A DNA stretch of 64,000 bases, from NCBI GenBank assembly GCA_963744575.1, contig CAVUUF010000023.1, forward strand, positions 110,064 to 174,063. Reading direction: 5' to 3'. The notes under the pieces are model-generated. The model made no database searches. It had not been told where the DNA came from and saw nothing but the letters and a program-made list of their open reading frames with translations. The translations under genes were made by a program, and so were the position numbers. The DNA comes from Palsa-504 sp963744575 (GTDB lineage: Bacteria; Actinomycetota; Actinomycetes; Streptosporangiales; Streptosporangiaceae). Shown here piece by piece: positions 8,025 through 16,666 of this stretch (position 1 is the first letter of the stretch; every line of letters starts with the position of its first letter).

Positions 8025-8148
8025 GTACCGATCACGCTCCTCACCGTCCGGATGTCCAGATCACGGTAGTGACTCGGCGTGGGGCGACTCAACCAGATCG
8101 CCCAGATATCACGGACTTATTACGAGTTGCGCAGCTGCCACCTGCCGC

Positions 8149-8775
8149 TCATGAGGATTCGTCCTGGTGGACGGCGGCGAGCAGGGCGGCGTACGCGCGG
8201 ACCAGCGCGGCGCGCTCCAGCTTGAGCAGCGGGCTGTCCGGCGGGCAACCCGCCCGGACCCACCGGTCGGACAGGTCCATCGCCTGCACCCGATGCACGG
8301 CGGCCGGCCGGACCGCGTTCTCGTCCTGTCCGAAGAGGTAGCAGTACAGCCGGGTCACGGACTCGACCAGCTCGTCGCCCGTCTCCGCGGGATCGGCTGC
8401 ATGCTGGCGCTTACGGTGCGCCCGCCACCAGTCGATCTCCAGGCTGGCCGCTAGGGCCGGATCCGCGGGCTCACCGAAGCGGAGCCGGACCAGCGTGTAC
8501 AGCTCATGCATGCGGGCCTGGGCGCCCTCAGGGTCGTTGTCGGGAAACGGCGCCCACAGCTGGACCGCTCGCAGCATCAGCCAGGCGCCCTGCAGAATCC
8601 GGGCCAGGTCCGGGCCGAAGCCGAGCCGGAGCAGCATGACCGAGCTCGCCAGCAAATGGGTCCAGCGGCGCAGGTAGTAAGCCACCCACATCCGGTACTC
8701 CAGGTCCGCGATGCGGAAGGGATCGAAGGACCGCAGGCCGCCCGGCGACCCCATGTTTGCCCACCAGATGCCCAC
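8149..8775 (-). CDS. conserved hypothetical protein, helical, Trp-rich
   Basis: A 208-residue protein of unknown function. The start GTG 8775 is chosen because GGGAGG lies five bases upstream, better placed than the upstream ATG 8802. It has a Trp/Arg-rich N-terminal half (ADLEYRMWVAYYLRRWTHLL) and a C-terminal segment with TRLYCYLFGQDENAVRPAAV. No signal peptide or membrane helix is convincing. The pattern looks conserved rather than random, but no family can be named. Confidence 0.6.
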   Translation of the reverse strand: MGIWWANMGSPGGLRSFDPFRIADLEYRMWVAYYLRRWTHLLASSVMLLRLGFGPDLARILQGAWLMLRAVQLWAPFPDNDPEGAQARMHELYTLVRLRFGEPADPALAASLEIDWWRAHRKRQHAADPAETGDELVESVTRLYCYLFGQDENAVRPAAVHRVQAMDLSDRWVRAGCPPDSPLLKLERAALVRAYAALLAAVHQDESS

Positions 8776-8864
8776 GGGCCCTCCCTTCCTCTTCCCTGTC
8801 AAGAGCGTTCGGTTTTACCTGGCAGGCGAAGGCGGAGCCAGCGCACCTAGCCCGGGCATATCGG

Positions 8865-9062
8865 TCAGCCGTGCGATGCATATGCGCCGAGTTCGGCGCG
8901 GAGCCGGGAACGGGCCCGATGCAGGCACGACTTCACGCTACCGAGCGGGATGCCGGTAAGGGCGGAGATCTGCGGGTAGCCGAGTCCCTGAAGGTCGGCG
9001 AGATAGACCACCATCCGGTGCCGGTCCGGCAGCGCCCGCAGCGCCGCGCTCCAGATTGTCAA
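8865..9062 (-). pseudogene. sigma-70 region 4 only (truncated ECF sigma factor)
   Basis: A 65-residue frame containing just the C-terminal DNA-binding region of an extracytoplasmic-function sigma factor: LRALPDRHRMVVYLADLQGL then the helix-turn-helix YPQISALTGIPLGSVKSCLHRARSRLR. The sigma-2 domain that binds RNA polymerase core is missing. Its ATG overlaps the stop of the lipid kinase gene by ATGA, so it may still be translated. It is most simply the 3' end of a sigma gene left after a deletion that fused it to the kinase; a stand-alone -35 binding protein is possible but unproven. Confidence 0.7.
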
Positions 9063-10474
9063 CGCTGTGACCTGGGCGTAGTGTCCCTGCGGTCAGGCAG
9101 GGCGGTCACGGTTTGATGCTGATGGATGTCATCCGGCTGGCCTGCCTGGGGCATCTGCGACGTGCCTGCGAGCCGCCGCAACCTGGCCCAGTTCACCGGG
9201 GGCTTCGGCGCGGGGATGCCCAGGCGGTCGCGTGGCACCCGGACGCGGAGCGCGCCCGAAGAGACCGTGCAGGTGACCGGCGTCGACATCAATATCGACT
9301 CGCCATCCACGCCGACCGGGATCTGCGACGTGTCGGCGGTGATCTCGACCTGCTTCGTGGTCAGCACGCTCAGCCCGGCAGCATGCCTGCCGCGGAGCAG
9401 GCCGACGGCCTGCGTGGCGCTGCTCACCGTGACGCCGACCACGCCGAGGAGCCCGCGATCCAGCCGCGCGCGGCGGCCCAGCCCGGCGATGTCCCCGGTT
9501 CCGTAGGCGTTATTGGATACCAGCAGCGCCTGCGGCGCCTCGATCTCCGCGCCGTCCGCCCGTGCGCGCAGGCGTGCGCCGCGGTGACCTTGCAGCAGGT
9601 CGGGAAGCGTGTTGAGGGTCGTGTTCAGCTTGTCGCCGCGGTAGGCCGGGGTTTCGACGACCTCGGCGTAGGCGCCGAAGGAGGCGTTGTTGACGAAAGT
9701 CTGGCCGTTGATCACTCCGAGGTCGACCCGCAATTCGACGCCCTCGGAGAGGGCGTTCAGGCAGGCCGACGGATCCTCGCGGTCCAAGCCCAGGTCGAGG
9801 GCGAAATGGTTGCGGGTGCCCGCGCTGATCACGACGAACGGCAGTGCATGCTCGGCGGCGATGCCGGCCACCAGGGCTTGAGTGCCGTCACCGCCGGCGA
9901 CGCCGAGCAGGTCGGCGCCCCGGCTGACGGCCGCGCGAGCCACCTCGGCGACGTCGACGTGCTCGGGCCCGCCGAGCAGGAACACCTCAGCGCCGAGGGC
10001 TTCGGCCTTGCGCTTGAGGTCGAACTTCTCCACCTTCCCGCCACCGGACTTCGGGTTCATGATCAGGTAGGGGTGCCGGGCCGGCGGCTCCGCGGGATAT
10101 TCGGGCATGCGCCAGTCCGGTTGACCCCGGGCCAGCGTTAGGCGCGCGGTCATGCTCGCCAGCAGCCAGACCACGGCCGACACGACGGCCACCCACAGCA
10201 GGTTCCGGAGGGCGTAGATGACGATCACGGCGATCGGCGCGAGGACGAACAGCGCGAGCGACAGCCAGCGAACTGCGCCCCGCCGGCTGAGAAAGCCATA
10301 GGCGGAAGCCAGGCTCACTACCGCGGCAGCCGCGGCCACGGCCAGCATGGCCAGGCTCCTCGGCCCGGCGAAGACCACCAGGATCACGATCGCCAGCCCC
10401 GCGAGCACGAGGCTGAAACGCGCGAGCCAGCGCTGTGCGCGCGTGCTCTGCGAGCCCGGCACCGACTTGTCCAT
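9059..10474 (-). CDS. YegS-type diacylglycerol/lipid kinase with membrane N terminus
   Basis: A protein of 471 residues from ATG 10474. Four hydrophobic helices fill the first 120 residues. A DAGK catalytic domain then begins at YLIMNPKSGGGKVEKF, with the ATP-binding GVAGGDGTQALVAG and ISAGTRNHFALDLGLDR signatures, and a C-terminal beta domain with QIPVGVDGES. The family phosphorylates diacylglycerol or related lipids at the membrane. The last 30 residues (after LRRLAGTSQMP) are atypical and could come from the junction that also truncated the following sigma factor. An upstream ATG at 10507 in frame is less likely. Confidence 0.85.
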   Translation of the reverse strand: MDKSVPGSQSTRAQRWLARFSLVLAGLAIVILVVFAGPRSLAMLAVAAAAAVVSLASAYGFLSRRGAVRWLSLALFVLAPIAVIVIYALRNLLWVAVVSAVVWLLASMTARLTLARGQPDWRMPEYPAEPPARHPYLIMNPKSGGGKVEKFDLKRKAEALGAEVFLLGGPEHVDVAEVARAAVSRGADLLGVAGGDGTQALVAGIAAEHALPFVVISAGTRNHFALDLGLDREDPSACLNALSEGVELRVDLGVINGQTFVNNASFGAYAEVVETPAYRGDKLNTTLNTLPDLLQGHRGARLRARADGAEIEAPQALLVSNNAYGTGDIAGLGRRARLDRGLLGVVGVTVSSATQAVGLLRGRHAAGLSVLTTKQVEITADTSQIPVGVDGESILMSTPVTCTVSSGALRVRVPRDRLGIPAPKPPVNWARLRRLAGTSQMPQAGQPDDIHQHQTVTALPDRRDTTPRSQR

Positions 10475-10602
10475 GCTGACATCGTGGCGAGCCGATGGTC
10501 CGGGCACATCACCCCAGTCCGGGTGAATGTGCCGCCGCGCCGGCAGCCCGCCCGGTTATCCAGACAGCCGCCTGACTCATCGGCCCGACCTCACCCCCCG
10601 TG

Positions 10603-10647
10603 GGTGATACCCCAGGTCAAGGAGAGCGCTGAACTGTGAGTATCACC
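10603..10647 (+). promoter_or_regulatory. long-spaced dyad before the CMD-like gene
   Basis: GGTGATAC (10603-10610) and GTATCACC (10640-10647) are perfect inverted arms separated by 29 bases, ending 23 bases before the ATG. The spacing suits two separate protein sites or an RNA hairpin in the leader. No regulator can be assigned. Confidence 0.4.
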
Positions 10648-10670
10648 TATGCCACATCACTGGAGGAACC

Positions 10671-11000
10671 ATGAGCGCCGACGGACCCGTCCTGGACACG
10701 CTGGTCGACATGACCGCCGCTTCGGTCGAGCACAATTCCCTGGCACCGCGCGAGTACATGCTCGCCAGGCTGGCCGCGATGATCGCGATGGACGCGCCAC
10801 CCATCTCCTACTTCGCCGCCGCCTCTGCCATCCAGGAAAGCGGCCTGACCACTGAGGAAATCCAAGGGGTCATGATCGCCGTGGCCCCGGTCGTCGGCGG
10901 CCCCCGGGTGATGTCGGCCGGCGGGCACATCCTGCGCGCCCTGGGCATCGCCATCGCGGTGACCGAAGCTGAGCTGGAGGAAGCGAGCAGCCAGCCGTAA
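10671..11000 (+). CDS. carboxymuconolactone-decarboxylase/AhpD-like protein without CxxC
   Basis: A 109-residue all-helical protein of the CMD/AhpD-like fold: LAPREYMLARLAAMIAMDAPP, then ESGLTTEEIQGVMIAVAPVVG and a final helix. The CxxC redox pair of AhpD is absent, so peroxidase function is unlikely. GGAGG (10661-10665) precedes ATG 10671. It is followed after 12 bases by a 41-residue gene, and both probably share one transcript with the next conserved small protein. Function unknown. Confidence 0.7.
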   Translation: MSADGPVLDTLVDMTAASVEHNSLAPREYMLARLAAMIAMDAPPISYFAAASAIQESGLTTEEIQGVMIAVAPVVGGPRVMSAGGHILRALGIAIAVTEAELEEASSQP

Positions 11001-11012
11001 GAGGGGGAGAAG

Positions 11013-11138
11013 GTGACCCCGGACAAGGCCGTCGAGGCGATGAGCAAGTACGGCGGGACGGTGCTGAAGACCTCTCCGTCCAAGGAAGACGAGCAGGAAC
11101 TCCAGGACGCCCTGCACGGCGAGACGGCTGCGCACTAG
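11013..11138 (+). CDS. 41-residue C-terminal-like piece of a DUF1269-type protein
   Basis: GTG 11013 follows the strong site GGGGGAG (11003-11009). The product (TPDKAVEAMSKYGGTVLKTS and SKEDEQELQDALHG) matches the last 40 residues of DUF1269-type membrane-associated proteins, which end in an AxxxYGGTVLxTSLxxExExxLxxAL pattern. The membrane part is missing, so this is either a true small protein or a fragment that kept a ribosome site. It lies between two small genes of the same operon. Confidence 0.5.
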   Translation: MTPDKAVEAMSKYGGTVLKTSPSKEDEQELQDALHGETAAH

Positions 11139-11154
11139 CCCGGGGAGGCCGCCG

Positions 11155-11478
11155 GTGCAGACCCATGAGGAGTCCGCGCTTGGGTGGACGGTGGTCCTGC
11201 GACGTCAGGCGGTCCACCTCGTGCAAGGCCGTCCCGAAGGCGGCTACACCGATGTCTACGAGCTCGTCTGCTGGGACTGCGGGGATGATCCCGACCTGGA
11301 TTATCGCGATGTCTCACCACGACTTCAGCAGATCCGCGGACCGTACATGTTCTCGGCAGGCATCGCGGCATACGGGCAGCACGTCAAGCTTCAACATGGG
11401 CCGCAGCCAAGTCCCGCGGCCAGCGTGACGCGGCGGCGAAGGCGACGAGCAGGATCCGCCGATGGCGCGACGGGATAG
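11155..11478 (+). CDS. conserved small actinobacterial protein (unknown)
   Basis: A 107-residue protein starting at GTG 11155, after a GGGGAGG site near 11141. The core has a YELVCWDCGDDPDLDYRDVS segment with a CxxC, and IRGPYMFSAGIAAYGQHVKL. This looks like a small conserved soil-actinomycete family. The CWDCGDD pair could bind a metal. The last 25 residues are Arg/Ala-rich and run into debris, so the original stop may have been lost. Confidence 0.5.
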   Translation: MQTHEESALGWTVVLRRQAVHLVQGRPEGGYTDVYELVCWDCGDDPDLDYRDVSPRLQQIRGPYMFSAGIAAYGQHVKLQHGPQPSPAASVTRRRRRRAGSADGATG

Positions 11479-11635
11479 CGCCCTCGAGCCAGCCGTCGGT
11501 GCCGCTGGGGCGGCCGCGCGGCAACCGGCCGACGAGTTCACGCGACGAGGCGGCCCGGTGCGCCCGACTCACCGACAAGCCTGAGTCGGGAGGGACACCA
11601 GGGAACAGCGGGCTCGCGTGGCCACGCTTAGCGTC

Positions 11636-11692
11636 GGCCAGTTCAGCCCGGGACCGGATGCCGAGCTTGGCGAAGACGGGCCCGGCTACCAC
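11636..11692 (-). pseudogene. LuxR-type HTH C-terminal fragment
   Basis: Nineteen codons read VAGPVFAKLGIRSRAELA, the end of a LuxR/GerE helix-turn-helix (usual form HxxxVFAKLGVRSRAELA). No other part of a LuxR gene is present. It lies at the 3' edge of the nitroreductase gene on the same strand, indicating a deletion that joined the two. Confidence 0.55.
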
Positions 11693-12201
11693 CTGCCATG
11701 GTGGATGACCTCACCGAGGGGCCGGCGGCTGGGCTTGGCGATGGGCCGCAGCGGACGGTCGGCAGGGTAGCCCACGCCGAGGAGGAAGGCTACGTCGTGA
11801 TCGCCGGGCACGCCGAGGATACTGCGGGCCTGGTCCTGGTCACCGACCGAGGAGTGGCCGGTCCCGATGCCGAGGTCAGCGGCGGCGAGAGCCATGGCGT
11901 AGGTGGCCTGCCCGAGATCGAAGTAGTCGATGAGGCGGGTGCGGTCATCGTCGGTCCTGGGGACGGCCAGCGCGATCGCTGCGGCGGCCCCGGCGATATG
12001 CCCCGCGCCGCGCCAGACGGCGGACAGCGCGCGGAGTTGGTCCGGATCGGTGACGATAATGAAATCCCAGTGCTGCCGGTTGGACGCTGATGGCGCCCGC
12101 CAAGCGGCCTCCGCGATCCGGTCGAGGTCTGCGGCTGACACCGGCTCGGGCCGGTAGCTGCGGACATTGCGCCGGGCACGAATGGCGTCCCAGGTCTGCA
12201 T
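11686..12201 (-). CDS. nitroreductase-family flavoprotein
   Basis: A 171-residue nitroreductase/FMN-dependent reductase. The FMN site signature is at the start (WDAIRARRNVRSYRPEPVS), followed by APSASNRQHWDFIIVTD and the C-terminal LGVGYPADRPLRP. These enzymes reduce nitro groups, quinones or flavins with NAD(P)H as dimers. The length is slightly short but complete. GGGAGAAG lies eight bases before ATG 12201. The gene is monocistronic and its 3' end meets a LuxR fragment. Confidence 0.86.
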   Translation of the reverse strand: MQTWDAIRARRNVRSYRPEPVSAADLDRIAEAAWRAPSASNRQHWDFIIVTDPDQLRALSAVWRGAGHIAGAAAAIALAVPRTDDDRTRLIDYFDLGQATYAMALAAADLGIGTGHSSVGDQDQARSILGVPGDHDVAFLLGVGYPADRPLRPIAKPSRRPLGEVIHHGRW

Positions 12202-12582
12202 GGATGGGCTTCTCCCTCGGTGTCGTCACAAGGCACGTCTATTGAAACGATAGGCCTGGTCTGCTTGCAGTGGGCGAAGGCAGCCACCTCAACACCTTCC
12301 GCTGACTGCCCGGCCCCGGTGCCGAGGCGGCCAGCGGCCTTCAGGTATCCACGCCATGATGCCATTGCGAACGCTGTGCATGCCACGCGATGGAGCTCGG
12401 CACCAACCGTGACCAGCGGCGCCTACCGACTCAGCGGACGGCTAAACCCGAAAGATCCGGTCGAGCGGTAGTGTCGGCTGTCACAGGCCCATATGGCTGC
12501 CGGAGCGGTGCCCGGCGGTATCGGTGGCCGCCGTGGCGCTCCCTTCGCGAGCGCCGCGGGGCACAGTTTAGTGGCTGACCGG
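12202..12582. other. intergenic region with weak dyad
   Basis: About 380 bases upstream of the nitroreductase and downstream of the GH26-like gene. An imperfect dyad CTATTGAAACGATAG (12239-12253) lies 38 bases before the nitroreductase start and could bind its regulator. The remainder reads as stops or shadow frames and no gene is recognised. Confidence 0.3.
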
Positions 12583-13590
12583 TCAGCGCGGCCGCTGGCT
12601 GAAGGCCTCCAGGAACGCGGCCCGGCTCATCGGCGCCGGGATCGGGCGGCCGGGTTTGGTGTCGGGGTCGCAGACACCGGCGCCCCACGGATCCTCCCAC
12701 ATCGCGTGCCAGCCCAATAGCGAGCACCCCCGGATGAAATCTGCCATGGCGCGGACGAACACGGCGTTATCGCCGCCACCGAGGTAACTGCTGCCGGTCT
12801 TCCACAGCACCAGGCCCCACTCGGGAAATGACAGGGGCTTGCCGTGGGTGAGCGCCAGGGAGTACCAGCCGCGCAGTGAATCCCACTGAGTGAGCATGAT
12901 GTCCAGCACCTGCTGCTGCTGCGCGGTGGTCGTGCCCGCGGCATTCCCTGGGTAGATCTGCGACCCGGCGCTGTTCTTCTGCGTCCAGTCATAGACATCG
13001 ATGCCGATCTCATCGACATAGCCGTCACCGGGATAGCAGCTCTCGGTACCGTTGACTGTCAGGTTGCCGACGCCGAGGGTCGGGTTCCAGCAGAACCGGA
13101 ACGCTGCGCCGGGCAGTGCGCGCAGCACGGTAACGACGTGCCGGTACCCGGCGATATAGGACGACCGGCCGCCTTCTGTGACCTGCCACGGGTACCAGTT
13201 GCCGTTGAACTCGCGGCCGATGCGCAGCAGCGCGCCGCCCAGCCCCAGACCGACCAGGCGGTTGCCGAGCGCCTTCCAGTGCACGTCGTTGACGCCGTTC
13301 GCCTCGTCGGCCCACGTCCTGCCGTCGCTGCCAGCCGACACTCCGCAGCAGGCGGGGACGCTGAGCGCCAGTTGCCGCTGCCCGAGCACTCCATGCCACA
13401 CACTCACGTCGGCTGTGCTGGTCAGGCTCCCGTTCTCGAACTGCGCCCAGGAGGCAGGCTCGTCGGCCATGAAGTCCACCACCTTCTGGACCTGGCCGCC
13501 GATGAAGTTCTCATAGACCTCGATCGCGGAGATTCCGCAGCCGCGCCCGCGGTAGACCCCGATAGGGACGCCCGCGCCAGGTGTGCTCAC
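12583..13590 (-). CDS. GH26-like glycoside hydrolase (beta-mannanase type)
   Basis: A 335-residue protein with the layout of family 26 hydrolases. The acid/base glutamate is in RIGREFNGNWYPW (residues about 169-181) and the nucleophile in LSFPEWGLVLW (about 275). Between them lie EIGIDVYDW and Trp-rich loops. It likely acts on beta-1,4-linked polysaccharide such as mannan. GTG 13590 is chosen since GGAGG lies seven bases upstream. No signal peptide is obvious, so it is cytoplasmic or exported by another route; the sequence starts almost directly with the catalytic barrel (GVPIGVYRGRGCG). Confidence 0.75.
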   Translation of the reverse strand: MSTPGAGVPIGVYRGRGCGISAIEVYENFIGGQVQKVVDFMADEPASWAQFENGSLTSTADVSVWHGVLGQRQLALSVPACCGVSAGSDGRTWADEANGVNDVHWKALGNRLVGLGLGGALLRIGREFNGNWYPWQVTEGGRSSYIAGYRHVVTVLRALPGAAFRFCWNPTLGVGNLTVNGTESCYPGDGYVDEIGIDVYDWTQKNSAGSQIYPGNAAGTTTAQQQQVLDIMLTQWDSLRGWYSLALTHGKPLSFPEWGLVLWKTGSSYLGGGDNAVFVRAMADFIRGCSLLGWHAMWEDPWGAGVCDPDTKPGRPIPAPMSRAAFLEAFSQRPR

Positions 13591-13889
13591 AGCCACGCCT
13601 CCTTCGATGATCCGGCGGCGACCTGCCTGCCTCCGGCAATCCCCGGCACCAGTACTGCCCGGCGCGGGCCCGCGGGCCAAACGCCGAAGCCCGGCCGCAC
13701 CTGACAGGCCCGCGGCCGGCTTAGCTGGCGGACACGGCCGCCGTCATCACCAGCCGCATAGACAGAACTGCTGACCCCTGCATTGATACACCATCCGGAT
13801 CCCGCTCTTCCGCGCGCCTGGTTCTTTCCCGCCCAGGTCCGGGTCATGATTGCTAGACGGCAGGCGCCGGGCCGCCTAATCTCGGGCTG
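13591..13889. other. divergent intergenic region
   Basis: About 300 bases between two divergent genes (GH26-like leftward, PhyH rightward). It must hold both promoters, but no clear -10/-35 pair, operator or small gene is recognised. Confidence 0.3.
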
Positions 13890-14675
13890 ATGATGGCGAC
13901 GATGTCCGTCACCTCGCCCAGCCAGGACGTGGCCCGACGGCTGATGGACGACGGCTACGTGGTCGTGACTGGCGTGATGACCGCGGACGGCGTGCAGAAG
14001 GCCCGCGCTGACCTGGACCGCGTGCTGCGGACAACCCGGACCGGGCGGAACTCCTTCGAGGGGTTCGACACACAGCGGATCTACGCGCTGTTCGCCAAGA
14101 CCCGCGCGTTCGACGCGCTCGCCATCGACCCGCTGCTGCTCAGCGTCCTCGACCAGATAGTGGGCCATTACCAGCTAAGCGCTCCGGTCGGCATCTGCAT
14201 CGGGCCTGGCGAGAAGGCGCAGATCCTGCACCGGGACGACGCCATCTACCCGGTGCCCGAGCCGCATCCGCCGCTGGTGGTCAACACCATGTGGCCGCTC
14301 GATAAGTTCACCGTGGAGAACGGGGCCACCAGGTTCATCCCCGGCAGCCACCGGTGGGAGCCAGGTCGGCAGCCGGGCCCAGGCGATCCGGTGCAGACTG
14401 CCGTCATGTCACCCGGATCAGTCCTTTTCTACCTGGGCAGCCTCTGGCACGGAGGCGGCGCGAACCAGACCTCCCGGCCGCGACTCGGCGTAATCCTGGA
14501 GTACGCGGCCGGCTGGCTGCGGCCACAGGAGAACCACTGCCTGGCCGTTCCCCGTGACATTGCCCGTGACCTGCCGGAACGGCTGCAGGAACTGCTCGGC
14601 TATAACATCTACCCGCCGTTCGTGGGATACGTCGACGGCAGGCATCCGCGCCGGGTGTTGTCGGCAGGTCCTTAG
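13890..14675 (+). CDS. phytanoyl-CoA dioxygenase (PhyH) family protein
   Basis: A 261-residue Fe(II)/2-oxoglutarate-dependent oxygenase. The iron ligands are visible: the HxD pair in ILHRDDAIYP and the distal His in YLGSLWHGGGANQTS; the conserved GATRFIPGSHRW loop precedes the distal His. Such enzymes hydroxylate lipids, halogenate or oxidise secondary metabolites in the cytoplasm; the substrate is unknown. The start is one of three nearby ATGs (13890, 13893, 13902), without a strong ribosome site. The length is typical. Confidence 0.85.
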   Translation: MMATMSVTSPSQDVARRLMDDGYVVVTGVMTADGVQKARADLDRVLRTTRTGRNSFEGFDTQRIYALFAKTRAFDALAIDPLLLSVLDQIVGHYQLSAPVGICIGPGEKAQILHRDDAIYPVPEPHPPLVVNTMWPLDKFTVENGATRFIPGSHRWEPGRQPGPGDPVQTAVMSPGSVLFYLGSLWHGGGANQTSRPRLGVILEYAAGWLRPQENHCLAVPRDIARDLPERLQELLGYNIYPPFVGYVDGRHPRRVLSAGP

Positions 14676-14713
14676 CCGTCTGGTCGCCGACCCGCACGCA
14701 GGCGGCGCAGCGC

Positions 14714-15085
14714 TCAGCCGCTGGCCTGGCGGGCGGCTGCGAACGGCGCTCGGTCGAAGATGAACCGGTTGTAAGCGATCTTGCCGTCGGCCACGGTGAC
14801 GCACTCGGCGGCGGGCGCGCTGGCAACCGGGACGGTCGCGGTGTCGTACACGACCACCGCGGTCTTGTCGTCGCCGAACGCGGCGATCAGCGCCGAGCCG
14901 GTGAGGATCTGCACGAACGGGCTCATGAAGCCCAGGTACGCCTCCCGGCCCTCCAGCCGGCCGGCGGGCGCGTCGCAAACGATGTCGTCAGCGATGTACT
15001 GCATGGCCCTGTCCAGGTCGTGGCTGGTCCAAGCGTGGTAGTAGGCCAGCGCGGTACGCAGTGCGGGGCTGGCGGTCTCGGTCAT
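14714..15085 (-). CDS. SnoaL-like (NTF2 fold) protein
   Basis: A 123-residue NTF2-fold protein: ALAYYHAWTSHDLDRAMQYI, then GREAYLGFMSPFVQIL and a final DGKIAYNRFIFDRAPF strand. SnoaL-like domains are small cavities that bind or isomerise hydrophobic ligands. It is divergent from a SigG-like sigma factor that itself carries a SnoaL-like tail, a pairing that suggests a shared ligand or regulation. Intact and of normal length. Confidence 0.8.
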   Translation of the reverse strand: MTETASPALRTALAYYHAWTSHDLDRAMQYIADDIVCDAPAGRLEGREAYLGFMSPFVQILTGSALIAAFGDDKTAVVVYDTATVPVASAPAAECVTVADGKIAYNRFIFDRAPFAAARQASG

Positions 15086-15191
15086 GCCGGAGTCCTTTCG
15101 GTTAATGTTCCGTCGTCATCGAGGTAGACACCGTCGGCCGCGAGAACGGAACGCTTCCCGGCCGGGTTTCCGGAAATGGCATGCTGGAACG

Positions 15192-16259
15192 GTGGATCGG
15201 GCCATCCTGGAGCGTGCGCGGGCCGGCGAGGAGCACGCGTTCGGCGCGCTCGTCGAGCCGTACCGGCGTGAGCTGCAGGTGCACTGCTACCGGATGACCG
15301 GCTCGCTGACCGACGCCGAGGACATGTTGCAGGAGACGCTGCTGGCGGCCTGGCGCGGACTGGCGGGCTTCGAGCAGCGGTCGTCGCTGCGCTCGTGGCT
15401 GTACCGCATCGCGACCAACCAGTGCCTCAACGCGCTGCGCGCGGCGGGCAGGCGCCTCCCGGCCAGCCCGGTGCCGCCGTTCCAGCCGCCCGAACCCACC
15501 CGGCGCGGCGAGATCACCTGGCTGCAGCCGTATCCGGACGCGATGCTGGAGGGCATCGCCGACTCCGCTCCCGGCCCGGAGGCCCGGTACCAGGCCACCG
15601 AGGCGATCGAACTGGCTTTCGTGGCTGGGTTGCAGCGCATGCCGCCGCGCCAGGCCGCTACCCTCGTGCTCCGCGACGTGCTCGGCTACCCGGCCGACGA
15701 GGTAGCAGCCATGCTCGGGACCAGCCCGGCCGCCGTGAAGGGTGCCCTGCAGCGGGCCCGCGCTGCCCAGGGGCGGCACCGCGAGGAATCCGGCCTCCCG
15801 GCGCCACGCCCCTCGTCCGACCAGGAACGCGCCGTGGCCCGGAGGTTCGCCGACGCCTACGTCGCCGCCGACATCGACGGCGTGGTCGCGCTGCTCACCG
15901 ACGACGCCTGGCTGACCATGCCCCCGGCGCCGCACGAGTACCGCGGCGCCGTCGCGATCCGGTCCTTCCTGCAGGCGAGCTTCGGCTTCCGGGGCGGCCG
16001 CCGCCTGTATCTCGTGCCCACGAACGCCAACACCCAGCCCGCCCTGGCCAGCTACATCGACGACCCGAACGGGGCGGCCGCACTCCCCGGCGGCCTGTTC
16101 GTGCTCAGCCTGGCGGGTGCGCGGATCCACGCCATCACCCGGTTCCACCTCGATGAGCTCTACCCGCGTTTCGGGCTTCCCGAGTCGCTGCCCGGGTCAG
16201 CCATACGAACAGGCCAGGGCACCTCCGCCGGCGAGCGAGTCGGCCCGCCCTGTCCTTGA
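15192..16259 (+). CDS. SigG-like ECF sigma factor with SnoaL-like C-terminal domain
   Basis: A 355-residue sigma-70 family factor. Region 2 spans about 10-80 (FGALVEPYRRELQVHCYRMT, DAEDMLQETLLAAWRG), then the WLQPYPDAMLEGI linker typical of SigG, region 4 (DVLGYPADEVAAMLGTS then VKGALQRARA) and, from about 215, an NTF2/SnoaL-like domain (ADAYVAADIDGVVALLTDDA). In such factors the tail rather than a separate anti-sigma controls activity. GTG 15192 is chosen because the sigma-2 domain begins right there; the upstream in-frame extension is non-conserved. It is divergent from a SnoaL-like gene. Confidence 0.88.
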   Translation: MDRAILERARAGEEHAFGALVEPYRRELQVHCYRMTGSLTDAEDMLQETLLAAWRGLAGFEQRSSLRSWLYRIATNQCLNALRAAGRRLPASPVPPFQPPEPTRRGEITWLQPYPDAMLEGIADSAPGPEARYQATEAIELAFVAGLQRMPPRQAATLVLRDVLGYPADEVAAMLGTSPAAVKGALQRARAAQGRHREESGLPAPRPSSDQERAVARRFADAYVAADIDGVVALLTDDAWLTMPPAPHEYRGAVAIRSFLQASFGFRGGRRLYLVPTNANTQPALASYIDDPNGAAALPGGLFVLSLAGARIHAITRFHLDELYPRFGLPESLPGSAIRTGQGTSAGERVGPPCP

Positions 16260-16342
16260 CTTCACGCACTACAGCCTGAACTCGCCAGTTCAGGACGGTG
16301 GCCGATCGACGACGCTGGCAATTGGCGCCGACGGCCGTGCGG

Positions 16343-16666
16343 CTAGCGCGCTTTCCGGGTGTTGACAATCCTGCGTTTCCGCAGAGACTCGAGCCATTCC
16401 TGGCCGCTGAGCAGTCGCGTGGTCTTGGCCGACTTGACCTCGCCCGCCGCGGCAATTGCCATCGCGACGCTGGCAGCGGTCTTATCGTCGGGTGCCTCAT
16501 ATACGACGACCAAGTCATACTCGCCAAACGGAAAGCCAGCCACCACGATCTTGGCTCCCAGGTCCTCCAGTGTCGGCCTGATCGCTTCCACGGGATCTTG
16601 CGGCTCCTTGAGCTGAGCTGCCATCGACTTTGCGGTATAGGAGGCTTGGTACATGTAGAGCGCCAT
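16343..16666 (-). CDS. GYD-domain protein
   Basis: A 107-residue protein with the ferredoxin-like GYD fold: LYMYQASYTAKSMAAQLKEP at the start, then VAGFPFGEYDLVVVYEAPDD (the GxYD motif) and a basic C-terminal tail with LSGQEWLESLRKRR. Function of the family is unknown; members are small soluble alpha/beta proteins. GAGGGG lies nine bases before ATG 16666. It is convergent with the sigma-factor gene. Confidence 0.8.
   Translation of the reverse strand: MALYMYQASYTAKSMAAQLKEPQDPVEAIRPTLEDLGAKIVVAGFPFGEYDLVVVYEAPDDKTAASVAMAIAAAGEVKSAKTTRLLSGQEWLESLRKRRIVNTRKAR

Noticed and set aside
15102..16148. 348-codon leftward frame opposite the sigma factor
   Set aside because: Shadow of the sigma gene; no domain and no ribosome site.
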